Shown: positions 25,010 through 36,005 of the stretch, piece by piece
How the letters are laid out: each line of letters begins with the position of its first letter
How positions within the stretch are numbered: position 1 is the stretch's first letter
Assembly: GCA_964019135.1 (NCBI GenBank)
Contig: OZ025256.1
Coordinates: 40,086,035 to 40,150,034 of the forward strand
Source of the DNA: Arenicola marina
Lineage: Eukaryota; Annelida; Polychaeta; Arenicolidae
Direction of reading: 5' to 3'
DNA length: 64,000 bases
The notes under the pieces: generated by a model
Databases searched by the model: none
What the model saw: the letters and a program-made list of their open reading frames with translations, nothing else
Told to the model about the DNA's origin: nothing
Made by a program: the position numbers and the translations under genes

Positions 25010-25190
25010 AACAGCATCACCCGTGCGGTGTTTGAATCCCTCCTGTGTAAATGTCTATGCGCTTGCAGGATAAAGATCCCATGTCTTTCTTCGCAATGAG
25101 TCAGGGGGTTGCTCCTCTCTTCCTTAGTCATTCCTATTTTCGCGATGTTACCGACTCATGTTAAAGGGTCATACTTGAATCACTAAAGGC
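25010..25190 (+). mobile_element. SINE fragment related to family A
   Basis: It contains a degenerate B box 'ggtgtttgaatccctcc', the 'gataaagatcccatgtcttt' body and 'gttaaagggtcatacttg' at the end. The 5' head is eroded. Confidence 0.5.
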
Positions 25191-27674
25191 TGGGATAGTT
25201 TTTGTTCACCATTAACGGTAATATCGCCCAACAAACCTGAAGCTGTGCTTTTGTGGAAAACGAAAAAACTTCGTGTGAAAATTGAGGTAATTGTGCACTA
25301 TATGGCCATCCCTTTCAGGGATATGAAGCTGAAATAAGAGTGTTTGAAGGTCCAGATTTATGCCATCATAACAATATTACTACTGTGAATCAATAACAGT
25401 TTTGATGAGGAATGCACACATATGCCGCATTAGCATAAGGACAGATATAATACTGCATACATTTGCATAAATATTTAACGCTACCAACATGTGTCGCAAT
25501 AAAGTATGTTAAAGGCGGAAAATTGCTGATTATTTTAAATTACCTGTATCACGGGTTGTGTATGACATAACGCATTTATATGGAACATTGGTTTCTTAGA
25601 ATAAATGCCAATAAATGTCAATGAAATTATGTGGTACATCACGGACACAAGGGCGCGTCTATCGACTGTAAGTAAATCTATACCAGGGAGGTGGTGCCTG
25701 TTGTCTCCGGTAGAAGGCGCTTTGTCCGGGACCCGCCACAGGCCACTCCACCAGTCGATGATGCTAACATACCTGCCATTTTATACCGGGTTACTAAACC
25801 CGGCGCTGGCGTCCGGTGGGTAGGGTGGGGTTTGGACAAGGGAAGGAGGGGTAGTGGTGGCTGTGGTGGCTGTGGTGGTGGTGGTGGTGGTGACGGTACA
25901 GGTATGGATGACGTTGTAGGTGTGGCTGCTGTGGCAACTGTGGTTGGAGTGGGGGGGGGGGGCGGGGGCGAGGCCGGGGATACTGGGCTGGTAGGGGGGT
26001 GGGGAGGGTATGGTATATATCCTTGCGATAGACATCCTGACTGTCCACAGGTTAGCTGTAGGCGAGCCCCGAGGGAGCCCGGTCTGTGGGTCGACTGAGT
26101 GGCTGAGATCTCATTGGCTTCCAGTGAGTGGCAGGGGAGACTCAAGGTTTATTATTAACCCTCAGCCTCCGGCCGCCAACATGAAGCGTTGTAGAGACCT
26201 GCAAACAGGATTTCCCATTAAGGGAAAATGTGACATTGATTTGTGATTGAAAAGCGGTTCTAGTATTGTTGGCTTTCATCCCCCCCCCCCGCCTCCGTCC
26301 CCCCATTCCCTCTTCTGCTGCTGCTGCTGCTGCCGTGGTAGTGGCGCTGGTGGTGCTCCTTACGGTGGAGAGCGGGTATTTCGGGATTGATAAGGCGAAA
26401 ATCGGTAATGCTAAGACCTTAATACCGGGGCGGCCAATAGAAGTTGAGCCTCGCGGGACTGATCCCAACACCGGCGTGCGTGCAGCCCGTGCGACCACAC
26501 GCCTTCGTCCCACAGCACCAAGGCGGAGTTAATTTCGACATCCTATACCAATCAGCTAACCTGAGGAACAATCATTCCGGAATCGCGGAGCATGTACACC
26601 TTGGAATCCGGATCTGATGCCCTCCAGCTTAGCTCCACATGGATTTGGTCCACATAGAGCAGGCCACGTGTTCCGTAGTCAAGTCCCCTAATATCGCTAG
26701 GCCTACCAATGGGCCGTGACTTTCGGGGAAGTGACGTATTAAAGGGACCGTTGTCCGGTTATCGCGTGTCGGAAAGGCGCTTTGAAGTCAATTATTTTGC
26801 ATCGGTGGCTCGAGTTTGTTTTTGCTGGATAGTCCAGGTTTTCCTTAGGAACACACCGAGCGGCAGTGCGGTACGTGAGACACGTGACCCTTGCCTTGAC
26901 GCCGAGCAATTGGGCAAGTGTTTTCTTCAGACCGAGGGCGCCACTGCATGGTGGCGATCTGTCCTTTGTGGTCCCAAGTCCTCGTCCTGTCAGCCGACTG
27001 CTGTGGCCGTCCCCGGCGGACAAGACACGACTTAATCAACACACACCGGCCAGGTCAACAGTCGGCACGTTTAGTACATTAAGCGCTCACTTGGTGGAGC
27101 CATTTGTGTGTGTGTGAAGGAGGTACTAGAAGGAACCGAAGTGAGACCTGGTTAAGCCTCAGTCCGTGACCCCGACCAACGACAATATCACATCATGTGA
27201 TATGGGATATATCGCCTATTCACGCGGCTTACGGTTCAGGAGACGTGTGTATGTGTTTGTGAGGACACACACGTGTCTTTAGGTAGTTATATCAGGACTT
27301 CTCTGTCAGTAGTTATATGAGACCGGTGTTGAGGCGGCGTCAGTGGGTCTGGAGAAGGCTCTAATGGGGCGGCCAGGGACCGGGTGCCTTCAGCTGTAAC
27401 GCGACCCTCGCTGGACGCGCCACGGTATGGCACACCTCCACAAACCCACGCCCCCGGGGAGGAGGGTTGACCGGCGCTTCGCCTACAGGCGAAATATCGG
27501 AGGTTGTGGGCATAGCGAGGTTACTCCAGATCCCGGGATGAAGACTGTGGATTTCTCCGCGGCGGACCTCGGCGGTACCGGGCGTCGCGCCCCCCTCGCC
27601 CCGTCCGCTCCCCGCTACACGCCGAGAGACGAGCGTGACGTCACAGGGGAGCGGCAGCTCAGTTTCTGTCTCAG

Positions 27675-27973
27675 CGGACGGGAAGTTGGGAGCCACCGGA
27701 AGTCGCCATTCGATCACTTCCCGTCAGATGGAGACTCCGGTCGTTCCGCTTCCAACAAGGGGACCAATCCGGCATCGAATTCGACTCGTCTTACGTCCGA
27801 TAGTGGACATTCCGGATTGGATCCGAGTTTTGCGTGCGGTGACTCGTATTCCAGCGGTCGTTATAGATCGGAGCGCTGCGCTTACGGACGAGGGGGAAAA
27901 TCTGGATCAGCCTCCCCGGCCCCGCCATCACGGGGGGTCCGTCAGCCGCGGAAGACTGATCCGGACATCCAAG
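27675..27973 (+). CDS. AGBL2/3: Candidate CCP2/3-like exon 3 (tentative)
   Basis: 'agtttctgtctcag' gives a good acceptor at 27674, and the donor is AAG|GTCATC at 27973. With these ends the exon enters in phase 1 and leaves in phase 0, exactly bridging exon 2 and exon 4, which cannot join directly. The 99-codon frame (for example IVDIPDWIRVLRAV) has coding-like composition, with T rare at first codon positions. However, a second forward frame is also open from 27427 to 28221 (264 codons from an ATG). The frame, the 3' end and even gene membership are therefore uncertain. Confidence 0.4.
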
Positions 27974-28572
27974 GTCATCCGGAGAGGACCGCTGATCCAG
28001 ACGGCGCCGTGGGAGGAAAATCCCTCCTTTCTTGCCCTCCACCGGAATCCCACACCAAGAAGCAGTGCATCCTGGTCCAATATCTCCAGGGAAACACGCC
28101 GGATCTACTTTACCAGCGCAATAAGATGCTCGTGGTGCATTTGTACCTACGCGAGGCGTCCTTTGCCCGACTTCCGGTCGCCATAACACCGGAACACTTC
28201 GGTCGTGAAGGTCACGATTAATGCATACTTCAAACCTTTTACATAATATGTATGCTTATGCCGCCTGCTTAGGAGCCAACTGCTATATACATCGTGGTGC
28301 TTCTTCATAATGAGTGTCATGGTCAAGGTTAACAAGCTGAGTTGTTGGGCTAGGTTTGTGCCTTGATGTTGATGTATGTTCATATATTCGATTTTTGTCG
28401 TGAGTTTCTGTTTGACGCATTGATAGCTTGTAGGACTTCATGTTGCAAATAAATAAAACAGCCGTGATGGCACAAACAGTATAAATCGTGTGGATGTCCG
28501 ACGAACATGCTAGATGACCTATGGGTTTATGTGACAGACATGTTGTTGCGATATTGCTTTTCCGTTGCACAA

Positions 28573-28745
28573 ATGCGGTCTCTCTAGCTCAGTTGGTAGC
28601 CAGACTGAGCTTCAAATCGACAGGTCGTCGGTTCCTGTATCTTGGGCATTTTTCGACCGATCTCATTTCATTTGTCTCGAAAAACTTCTTTTCCCAGTTT
28701 AGCCGTCGTGTGCACAAAAGTGGCTTAAAGCGTCAAGATGTCATC
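28573..28745 (+). mobile_element. SINE family B
   Basis: tRNA-like head with A box 'tctagctcagttggtagcc', a degraded B box 'gtcggttcctgtatc', and the body end 'gtgtgcacaaaagtggctta' typical of this family. Confidence 0.65.
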
Positions 28746-28880
28746 TCATGCGGCGAACTGTTGATATAATTTTAATTACGTCTCGTGTCAGCTTGGTTTG
28801 GTGACGACTTTGTGATTGATTCAAACATGTGGTTTATTCATAGCGATGTGATTAGTTCGGTCAGTTTAGTTTGGGTGGGG

Positions 28881-29060
28881 GGGGGGGCCTCCCTGGTGCG
28901 CTAGAGAGATCAAGGTTCTGGGTTCGAATCCGGGCCCGGGCACCTAATGTAGGGCATGTTTCGTCCATTCATAATTCACAGTCCCGGAAGGTTCCTTGGC
29001 CCTGTTTAGCCCATATGTGCACAACAACACCAAATCGTTTTATTTCATTTCAGTTCTGGT
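28881..29060 (+). mobile_element. SINE family B, directly before the 37-bp array
   Basis: 'gcctccctggtgcgctagag', B box 'gggttcgaatccggg', then 'catgtttcgtccattcat', 'ttagcccatatgtgcacaa' and a (ttcatttca) tail. The tail passes into 'gatggcttcatgattgg', which resembles a degenerate first unit of the array that follows. Confidence 0.75.
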
Positions 29061-29079
29061 TTGGCGATGGCTTCATGAT

Positions 29080-32000
29080 TGGGGATGAGTTCAACATTGG
29101 TTCCATCAGTTTAGTGTGATGATGACTTCATCATTGGCTCCATCAGTTTAGTGTGATGTTGACTTCATCATTGGTTCAATCAGTTTAGTGTGATGATGAC
29201 TTCATCATTGGTTCAATCAGTTTAGTGTGATGATGACTTCATCATTGGCTCCATCAGTTTAGTGTGATGATGACTTCATCATTGGTTCCATCAGTTTAGA
29301 GTGATGATGACTTCATCATTGGTTCAATCAGTTTAGTGTGATGTTGACTTCATCATTGGTTCAATCAGTTTAGTGTGATGATGACTTCATCATTGGCTCC
29401 ATCAGTTTAGTGTGATGATGACTTCATCATCGATTCCATCAGTGTAGTGTGATGATGACTTCATCATTGGTTCCATCAGTTTAGTGTGATGCTGACTTCA
29501 TCATTGGTTCAATCAGTTTAGTGTGATGATGACTTCATCATTGGCTCCATCAGTTTAGTGTGATGATGACTTCATCATCGATTCCATCAGTGTAGTGTGA
29601 TGATGACTTCATCATTGGTTCCATCAGTTTAGTGTGATGCTGACTTCATCATTGGTTCAATCAGTTTAGTGTGATGATGACTTCATCATTGGTTCCATCA
29701 GTTTAGTGTGATGATGACTTCATCATTGGTTCCATCAGTTAAGTGTGATGTTGACTTCATCATTGGCTCCATCAGTTTAGTGTGATGATGACTTCATCAT
29801 TGCTTCCATCAGTTAAGTGTGATGATGACATCATCATTGGTTCAATCAGTTTAGTGTGATGATGACTTCATCATTGGTTCCATCAGTTTTGTGTGATGAT
29901 GACTTCATCATTGGTTCCATCAGTTAAGTGTGATGTTGACTTCATCATTGGCTCCATCAGTTTAGTGTGATGGTGACTTCATCATTGCTTCCATCAGTTT
30001 AGTGTGATGATTACTTCATCATTGGTTCCATCAGTTTAGTGTGATGATGACTTCATCATTTTTTCCATCAGTTAAGTGTGATGATGACTTCATCATTGGT
30101 TCAATCAGTTTAGTGTGATGATGACTTCATCATTGGCTCCATCAGTTTAGTGTGATGATGTCTTCATCATCGATTCCATCAGTTTAGTGTGATGATGACT
30201 TCATCATTGGTTCAATCAGTTTAGTGTGATGATGACTTCATCATTGGCTCCATCAGTTTAGTGTGATGATGACTTCATCATTGGTTCCATCAGTTAAGTG
30301 TGATGTTGACTTCATCATTGGCTCCATCAGTTTATTGTGATGATGACTTCATCATTGGCTCCATCAGTTTAGTGTGATGATGACTTCATCATTGGTTCTA
30401 TCAGTTTAGTGTGATGATGACTTCATCATTGGCTCTATCAGTTTAGTGTGATGATGACTTCATCATTGGTTCCATCAGTTTAGTGTGATGATGACTTCAT
30501 CATTGCTTCTATCAGTTTAGTGTGATGATGACTTCATCATTGGCTCCATCAGTTTAGTGTGATGATGACTTCATCATTGATTCTATCAGTTTAGTGTGAT
30601 GATGACTTCATCATTGGCTCCATCAGTTTAGTGTGATGATGACTTTATCATCGATTCCATCAGTGTAGTGTGATGATGACTTCATCATTGGTTCCATCAG
30701 TTAAGTGTGATGTTGACTTCATCATTGGCTCTATCAGTTTATTGTGATGATGACTTCATCATTGGCTCCACCATTTTAGTGTGATGATGACTTCATCATT
30801 GCTTCCATCAGTTTAGTGTGATGATTACTTCACCATTGGTTCCATCAGTTTAGTGTGATGATGACTTCATCATTTTTTCCATCAGTTAAGTGTGATGATG
30901 ACTTCATCATTGGTTCCATCAGTTTAGTGTCATGATGACTTCATCATTGCTTCCATCAGTTTAGTGTGATGATTACTTCATCATTGGTTCCATCAGTTTA
31001 GTGTGATGATGACTTCATCATTTTTTCCATCAGTTAAGTGTGATGATGACTTCATCATTGGTTCAATCAGTTTAGTGTGATGATGACTTCATCATTGGCT
31101 CCATCAGTTTAGTGTGATGATGTCTTCATCATCGATTCCATCAGTTTAGTGTGATGATGACTTCATCATTGGTTCAATCAGTTTAGTGTGATGATGACTT
31201 CATCATTGGCTCCATCAGTTTAGTGTGATGATGACTTCATCATTGGTTCCATCAGTTAAGTGTGATGTTGACTTCATCATTGGCTCCATCAGTTTATTGT
31301 GATGATGACTTCATCATTGGCTCCATCAGTTTAGTGTGATGATGACTTCATCATTGGTTCTATCAGTTTAGTGTGATGATGACTTCATCATTGGCTCTAT
31401 CAGTTTAGTGTGATGATGACTTCATCATTGGTTCCATCAGTTTAGTGTGATGATGACTTCATCATTGCTTCTATCAGTTTAGTGTGATGATGACTTCATC
31501 ATTGGTTCAATCAGTTTAGTGTGATGATGACTTCATCATTGGCTCCATCAGTTTAGTGTGATGATGACTTCATCATTGATTCTATCAGTTTAGTGTGATG
31601 ATGACTTCATCATTGGCTCCATCAGTTTAGTGTGATGATGACTTTATCATCGATTCCATCAGTGTAGTGTGATGATGACTTCATCATTGGTTCCATCAGT
31701 TAAGTGTGATGTTGACTTCATCATTGGCTCTATCAGTTTATTGTGATGATGACTTCATCATTGGCTCCACCATTTTAGTGTGATGATGACTTCATAATTG
31801 GCTCTATCAGTTTAGTGTGATGATGACTTCATCATTGGTTCCATCAGTTTAGTGTGATGATGACTTCATCATTGCTTCTATCAGTTTAGTGTGATGATGA
31901 CTTCATCATTGGTTCAATCAGTTTAGTGTGATGATGACTTCATCATTGGCTCCATCAGTTTAGTGTGATGATGACTTCATCATTGGTTCTATCAGTTTAG

Positions 32001-33015
32001 TGTGATGATGACTTCATCATTGGCTCCATCAGTTTAGTGTGATGATAACTTTATCATCGATTCCATCAGTGTAGTGTGATGATGACTTCATCATTGGTTC
32101 CATCAGTTAAGTGTGATGTTGACTTCATCATTGGCTCTATCAGTTTATTGTGATGATGACTTCATCATTGGCTCCACCATTTTAGTGTGATGATGACTTC
32201 ATCATTGGCTCTATCAGTTTAGTGTGATGATGACTTCATCATTGGCTCTATCAGTTTAGAGTGATGATGACTGCATCATTGGTTCCATCAGTTTAGTGTG
32301 ATGATGACTTCATCATTGGTTCAATCAGTTAAGTGTGATGTTGACTTCATCATTGGCTCTATCAGTTTATTGTGATGATGACTTCATCATTGGTTCCATC
32401 AGTTTAGAGTGATGATGACTGCATCATTGGTTCCATCAGTTTAGTGTGATGATGACTTCATCATTGGCTCCATCAGTTTAGAGTGATGATGACTGCATCA
32501 TTGGTTCCATCAGTTTAGTGTGATGATGACTGCATCATTGGTTCCATCAGTTTAGAGTGATGATGACTGCATCATTGGTTCCATCAGTTTAGTGTGATGA
32601 TGACTTCATCATTGGTTCAATCAGTTAAGTGTAATGTTGACTTCATCATTGGTTCCATCAGTTTAGAGTGATGATGACTTCATCATTGGTTCCATCAGTT
32701 AAGTGTGATGTTGACTTCATCATTGGTTCCATCAGTTTAGTGTGATGATGACTTCATCATTGGCTCCATCAGTTTAGTGTGATGATGACTTCATCATTGG
32801 CTCCATCAGTTTAGTGTGATGATGACTTCATCATCGATTCCATCAGTTTAGTGTGATGATGACTTCATCATTGGTTCCATCAGTTAAGTGTGATGTTGAC
32901 TTCATCATTGGCTCCATCAGTTTAGTGTGATGATGACTTCATCATTGGTTTGGTTTCATCAGTTTAGTGTGATGATGACTTCATCATTGGCTCCATCAGT
33001 TTAATGTGATGATGC
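29080..33015 (+). repeat. 37-bp minisatellite, ~106 copies, with higher-order repeats
   Basis: The unit is about 37 bp, 'gtgatgatgacttcatcatt' followed by 'ggttccatcagttta'. Each unit has a dyad GATGATGA-CT-TCATCATC. Variants (gttaag, cgattcc, gctcta) recur in the same order about 962 bp (26 units) apart, for example 30061 onward against 31023 onward, showing block duplication. Almost no frame stays open. The array ends abruptly at 33015. Confidence 0.95.
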
Positions 33016-33715
33016 TTCCGTTATATTTGTTTGGTAAGCTCGCGGCGGGATGTGGTTCAACAGTGGATAAGCCTCGGGTCACATGGCATGGTTGAACACA
33101 CATCTTTTTGTATTTTTGCCAAAACGTGTCATCTCGATTTAGAATTCGTAACATAATTGCAGCTAGTCTCACCTTCATAAACTAATATAGTCCGTGCAGC
33201 AGTTGATCATCATAAAGATCCTAAAGACAAGCTATAACCGGTCCATGCACGAAATTTCGCGAAAACAAATCTGGACCGGATGAATGTTTTGACCGGATGC
33301 GGTAACATTTTCAGGAGGTTCGATCGTCTAACGAAGTGAGCAAATATCAGGTTCATACAGCGATCCATAACGAGGCTCCAATGTTGATATTGGTGTAGTA
33401 TGAAGACCAGGGGCCGATCACCGTCAGGCTTCCATGCTTGGATAGAATACATTATTAATAATGCTGGTTTCCGCTGGGAAAGCCACAGGCTGGGAACGTG
33501 GTCTTATACGTCTGCTGGATTTGAAGAGGCCGTGTCGACGTGCATGTATCGTCAATCGCAGGAATCCAGAGTAGAGTCGAGCCATATGTCTTGGGGATTC
33601 CAGGGGGATTTGTATCTATGTTCCGCAGGGTCACACACCGAAATCAGTCGTTCGACAATAGTGAATATACCAGCAGACCTGTCTAAGGAACGACACTTTA
33701 TGTAACGGCTCGTGA

Positions 33716-33943
33716 TGACGTCATCGCAGCACAAAGGAACGACTGGTATACCGACAGCGGATATCGCTATCAACCTATATGAAGCAGCACCAGCGTCAGA
33801 ACCACGTCTGACGTCACGGGCTTGCGCAGATGACGTCACACTTGTTGGCTGACGTCATCCGGTACGTACAGACACTATCGTATCGCGGCTTGAAATAGCA
33901 GCAACATGACCGATGACGTCACGGTATTCACGCGATGACGTCA
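33716..33943. promoter_or_regulatory. Cluster of six perfect CRE octamers
   Basis: TGACGTCA, the palindromic CREB/ATF-type site, occurs at 33716, 33809, 33831, 33850, 33914 and 33936, six times in 228 bp. The last overlaps an ATG at 33935 that is in frame with exon 4. This could be an internal promoter for a shorter carboxypeptidase. The same octamer is also frequent in the repeats at 300-2900, so repeat origin is possible. Confidence 0.4.
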
Positions 33944-33964
33944 CTCGCTGTATCTCGCCGCCAG

Positions 33965-34160
33965 AGGAGCACATTCCCTCGCTACACCGTTCTGCTGGAA
34001 CGATACATCTTGAAGTATAAATGTTCACCATGTGATATAAAGTTCTGGCCCTACGGTCCGTACTGGCCCCCGGACACAGAGGGACCGATTCTGGATACCC
34101 CCCGGCACGCACCTGGATCAGAACCAGTCCCAGAGCCGCTGTATGAGGCCCTGGACGATG
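33965..34160 (+). CDS. AGBL2/3: CCP2/3-like gene, exon 4
   Basis: The frame contains RYTVLLERYILKYKCS, FWPYGPYWPPDTEGP and PVPEPLYEALDD, and ends GATG|GTACGT in phase 1, joining exon 5 in frame. The acceptor is weak ('cgccgccag', entering in phase 0; or two bases later, in phase 2). The frame is open back to an ATG at 33935, so this could instead be a first exon. By position it should form part of the N-domain preceding the peptidase, but it does not closely resemble the vertebrate sequence there. Confidence 0.75.
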
Positions 34161-34285
34161 GTACGTGGAACAGCCGAGTTGTCATGTCATGAAGAAACGA
34201 ATTTTCAATACATTATCAATATTATCATCAAACATCAAACCTTATCATTCTGGGGAGGAGGGTTGGTAAGGGGCGTGTAACAGGT

Positions 34286-34742
34286 TATCCACCAAACACG
34301 TAAGTTAACGTTAAAGTTAACCTCAGGACAACGTTATTACAACGTTTCTCGCAAACATTTAACTAATATTTCCGTGCCTATATTCCATAAAAATAAAAAA
34401 ATTGGCTGCGTGTAGCAGTTGTTATAGGTACAAAATGGTAAGAAGTCGAGAGTGGATGTTTTCACAACGTTAGGACAAGCTTACCTAAAAAATCAGACAT
34501 CATGAAAACAATTTGTAATTGATTGTCTTTGACAATCATGCTTCTAATTAATTCATCATATACGCATTTGTTTCTCACAGAATGGACACTATTAATACTG
34601 GACTGAATGTCTGACAGCGTTATCTGAAAAAGTTCGGGCAACATCCAAAAACCATACATTTGTGCAGGATCACAACGTTATCGCAACAACAAATAACGTT
34701 GTGTCGGCGTTGTCATGACGTTTCCTGTTTGCTGGGTAGGAA
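34286..34742. mobile_element. Possible MITE-like element with degenerate inverted ends
   Basis: The left end 'atccaccaaacacgtaag' and right end 'acgtttcctgtttgctgggt' are roughly complementary, and 'caacgttat' motifs recur inside near both ends in opposite orientation. No open frame. The ends are too degenerate to set exact borders. Confidence 0.3.
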
Positions 34743-35173
34743 CCCTCAACATCGATTAATACAACGCCTCTATGAGCTATAAATCTGCTATCGAACCGTG
34801 GAAGAAAGATCCGTACTTCGGACCTTTCCAGCCTTTGCAGGTTCACTGTTTTGGGCCATCGGGTCAAATACTTCTTTCATGTCCCGCACATTAATGCCAC
34901 TTGAAAAGTGTTTAGATAAGCCAGGCGTCCATGAGCTCAGTACCGACAAATCCCACTCAGCAAGACAGCTTTTTCTAATATCCTGTGCCGCCTTATATAT
35001 AATGGAACATTGCATCCTCATTTGCAGCTTCTTACTCCTCTTACTCCTGAAGACTGTCACTGAATTTTTACTTGTTTTGAACCTTGTTAAATGTTGTTAC
35101 GCCATTGATATTTGATGTCTGTAATTTGGAACTTGAACACATATAAAAAAAATACTTACCTTCTCCCCCCTAG

Positions 35174-35360
35174 CTCGCTACCCTACGGTGGACACCCAGA
35201 AGACCTCCTACGAGGGTCGGTGGCGGGGGGTCCAGATTGTGTATGACACGGAGATGAGCTCCAGAGACCAGACTCCGCGCCACGTGCACGACAGCCAGGC
35301 ACCCAGCCTCGTCTTCGAATCCCGGTTCGAGTCCGGCAATCTACGCCAAGCCAGACGAGT
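35174..35360 (+). CDS. AGBL2/3: CCP2/3-like gene, exon 5 (N-domain)
   Basis: Acceptor 'tctcccccctag', donor GAGT|GTGAGT. Phase in 1, out 2. It encodes TSYEGRWRGVQIVYDT and SLVFESRFESGNLRQARRV. FESRFESGNL is the hallmark of the CCP N-domain (beta-sandwich preceding the M14 domain). Strong homology with AGBL2/AGBL3. Confidence 0.93.
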
Positions 35361-35380
35361 GTGAGTACGGCACGATCAGG

Positions 35381-35672
35381 ATCAGATTATAGTGTACGCT
35401 TAGTGTGTACACAGGGGTGGTCAGCGGTTATAGTCTACGCCAATTGTGTATACTGGCGGTGTACAGCTGTCATAGTGTACGCCTATTGTGTACACAGGTG
35501 TGCAGGGGTTATAGTGTACGCCTATTGTGTATACTGGAGGTGTACAGCTGTCATAGTGTACGCCTATTGTGTACACAGGTGTGCAGGGGTTATAGTGTAC
35601 GCCTATTCTGTACACAGGGGGTGTACGGCGGTTATAGTCTACGCCTATTATGTATACTGGAGGTGTACTGCA
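35381..35672 (+). repeat. Alternating 42/39-bp minisatellite after exon 5
   Basis: Units built on 'tatagtgtacgcctattgtg' alternate a 42-bp form (tatactggaggtgtacagctg) and a 39-bp form (tacacaggtgtgcagggg), so the true period is about 81 bp, roughly 3.5 times. It begins about 20 bp downstream of the exon 5 donor. Open frames through it are artefacts of unit lengths divisible by three. Confidence 0.85.
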
Positions 35673-35679
35673 GAATCGG

Positions 35680-35860
35680 TTCATATGACTGACAGATGAT
35701 GTACATGTGTGTTTTTCTCTTGAGCAGCGGTCAGTATGAGTACGTATTGTCTGAGAGACGGTGTACATGTGTGTTTTTGTCTTGACTAGCGGTCAGTTTG
35801 AGTACCATAGGACTGACAGATGATGTACCTATGTGTTTTCTCTTGAGCAGCGGTCAGTTT
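35680..35860 (+). repeat. Triplicated 3' splice site before exon 6
   Basis: Three ~62-bp tandem units, each with 'gtgtgtttt', a pyrimidine-rich 'ctcttgagcag' or 'cttgactag' and then 'cggtcagt(a/t)tgagtac', the first ~15 bases of exon 6. Only the third copy (acceptor at 35850) runs into the conserved coding sequence. The upstream two (about 35728 and 35790) are pseudo-exon starts. Confidence 0.85.
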
Positions 35861-36005
35861 GAGTACGAGTTGGTCCTGAGAACCGACCTGTACACGTCGC
35901 GACACACGCAGTGGTACTACTTCCGGGTGCAGAACGCCGTGCCGGGCGCCACCTACCGGTTTAAGATCATCAATCTCCACAAGCGATCCAGTCTCTACAA
36001 CTACG
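35851..36005 (+). CDS. AGBL2/3: CCP2/3-like gene, exon 6 (N-domain)
   Basis: Phase in 2, out 1 (TACG|GTGAGT). It encodes FEYELVLRTDLYTSRHTQWY, YFRVQNAVPGATYRFKIINL and HKRSSLYNYG, near-identical in pattern to AGBL2/3 ('TDLYTNKHTQWFYFRVQN' in vertebrates). This is the core of the CCP N-domain. The choice of the third, downstream acceptor is fixed by the in-frame junction with exon 5. Confidence 0.96.

Larger units (their letters stand above)
17323..27674 (+). other. Intron 2 (10.4 kb), repeats and SINEs
   Basis: It holds a 272-bp inverted-repeat element (17402-17673), degenerate 'cataacgc' repeats (18330-18500), a tandem 23-bp duplication at about 18615-18660, the palindromic 36-bp array (19545-19850), SINE copies at 20.7-22.6 and 25.0-25.2 kb, and poly-C/poly-G tracts. 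26.3-27.5 kb is GC-richer but without an exon I can support. Confidence 0.5.
27974..33964 (+). other. Intron 3 (6 kb): SINE pair, 37-bp array, CRE cluster
   Basis: Apart from the listed SINEs, the 3.9-kb array and the TGACGTCA cluster, 33.0-33.7 kb shows no exon I can support. If exon 3 extends beyond 27973, the first ~200 bases here may be coding. Confidence 0.5.

Noticed and set aside
23401-26532. Assorted 60-155 codon frames on both strands
   Set aside because: Low-complexity Pro/Gly-rich or short chance frames inside intron 2, without flanking splice sites in phase.
27791-28189. Minus-strand frame of 132 codons
   Set aside because: Shadow of the GC-rich forward coding candidate. Composition is not coding-like on that strand.
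29080-33015. CRISPR-like array (37-bp direct repeats)
   Set aside because: No spacers: units are directly contiguous and vary by point changes. The context is a eukaryotic intron.
35361-35768. Tyr/Cys/Val repeat frames on both strands
   Set aside because: 42/39-bp intronic minisatellite.
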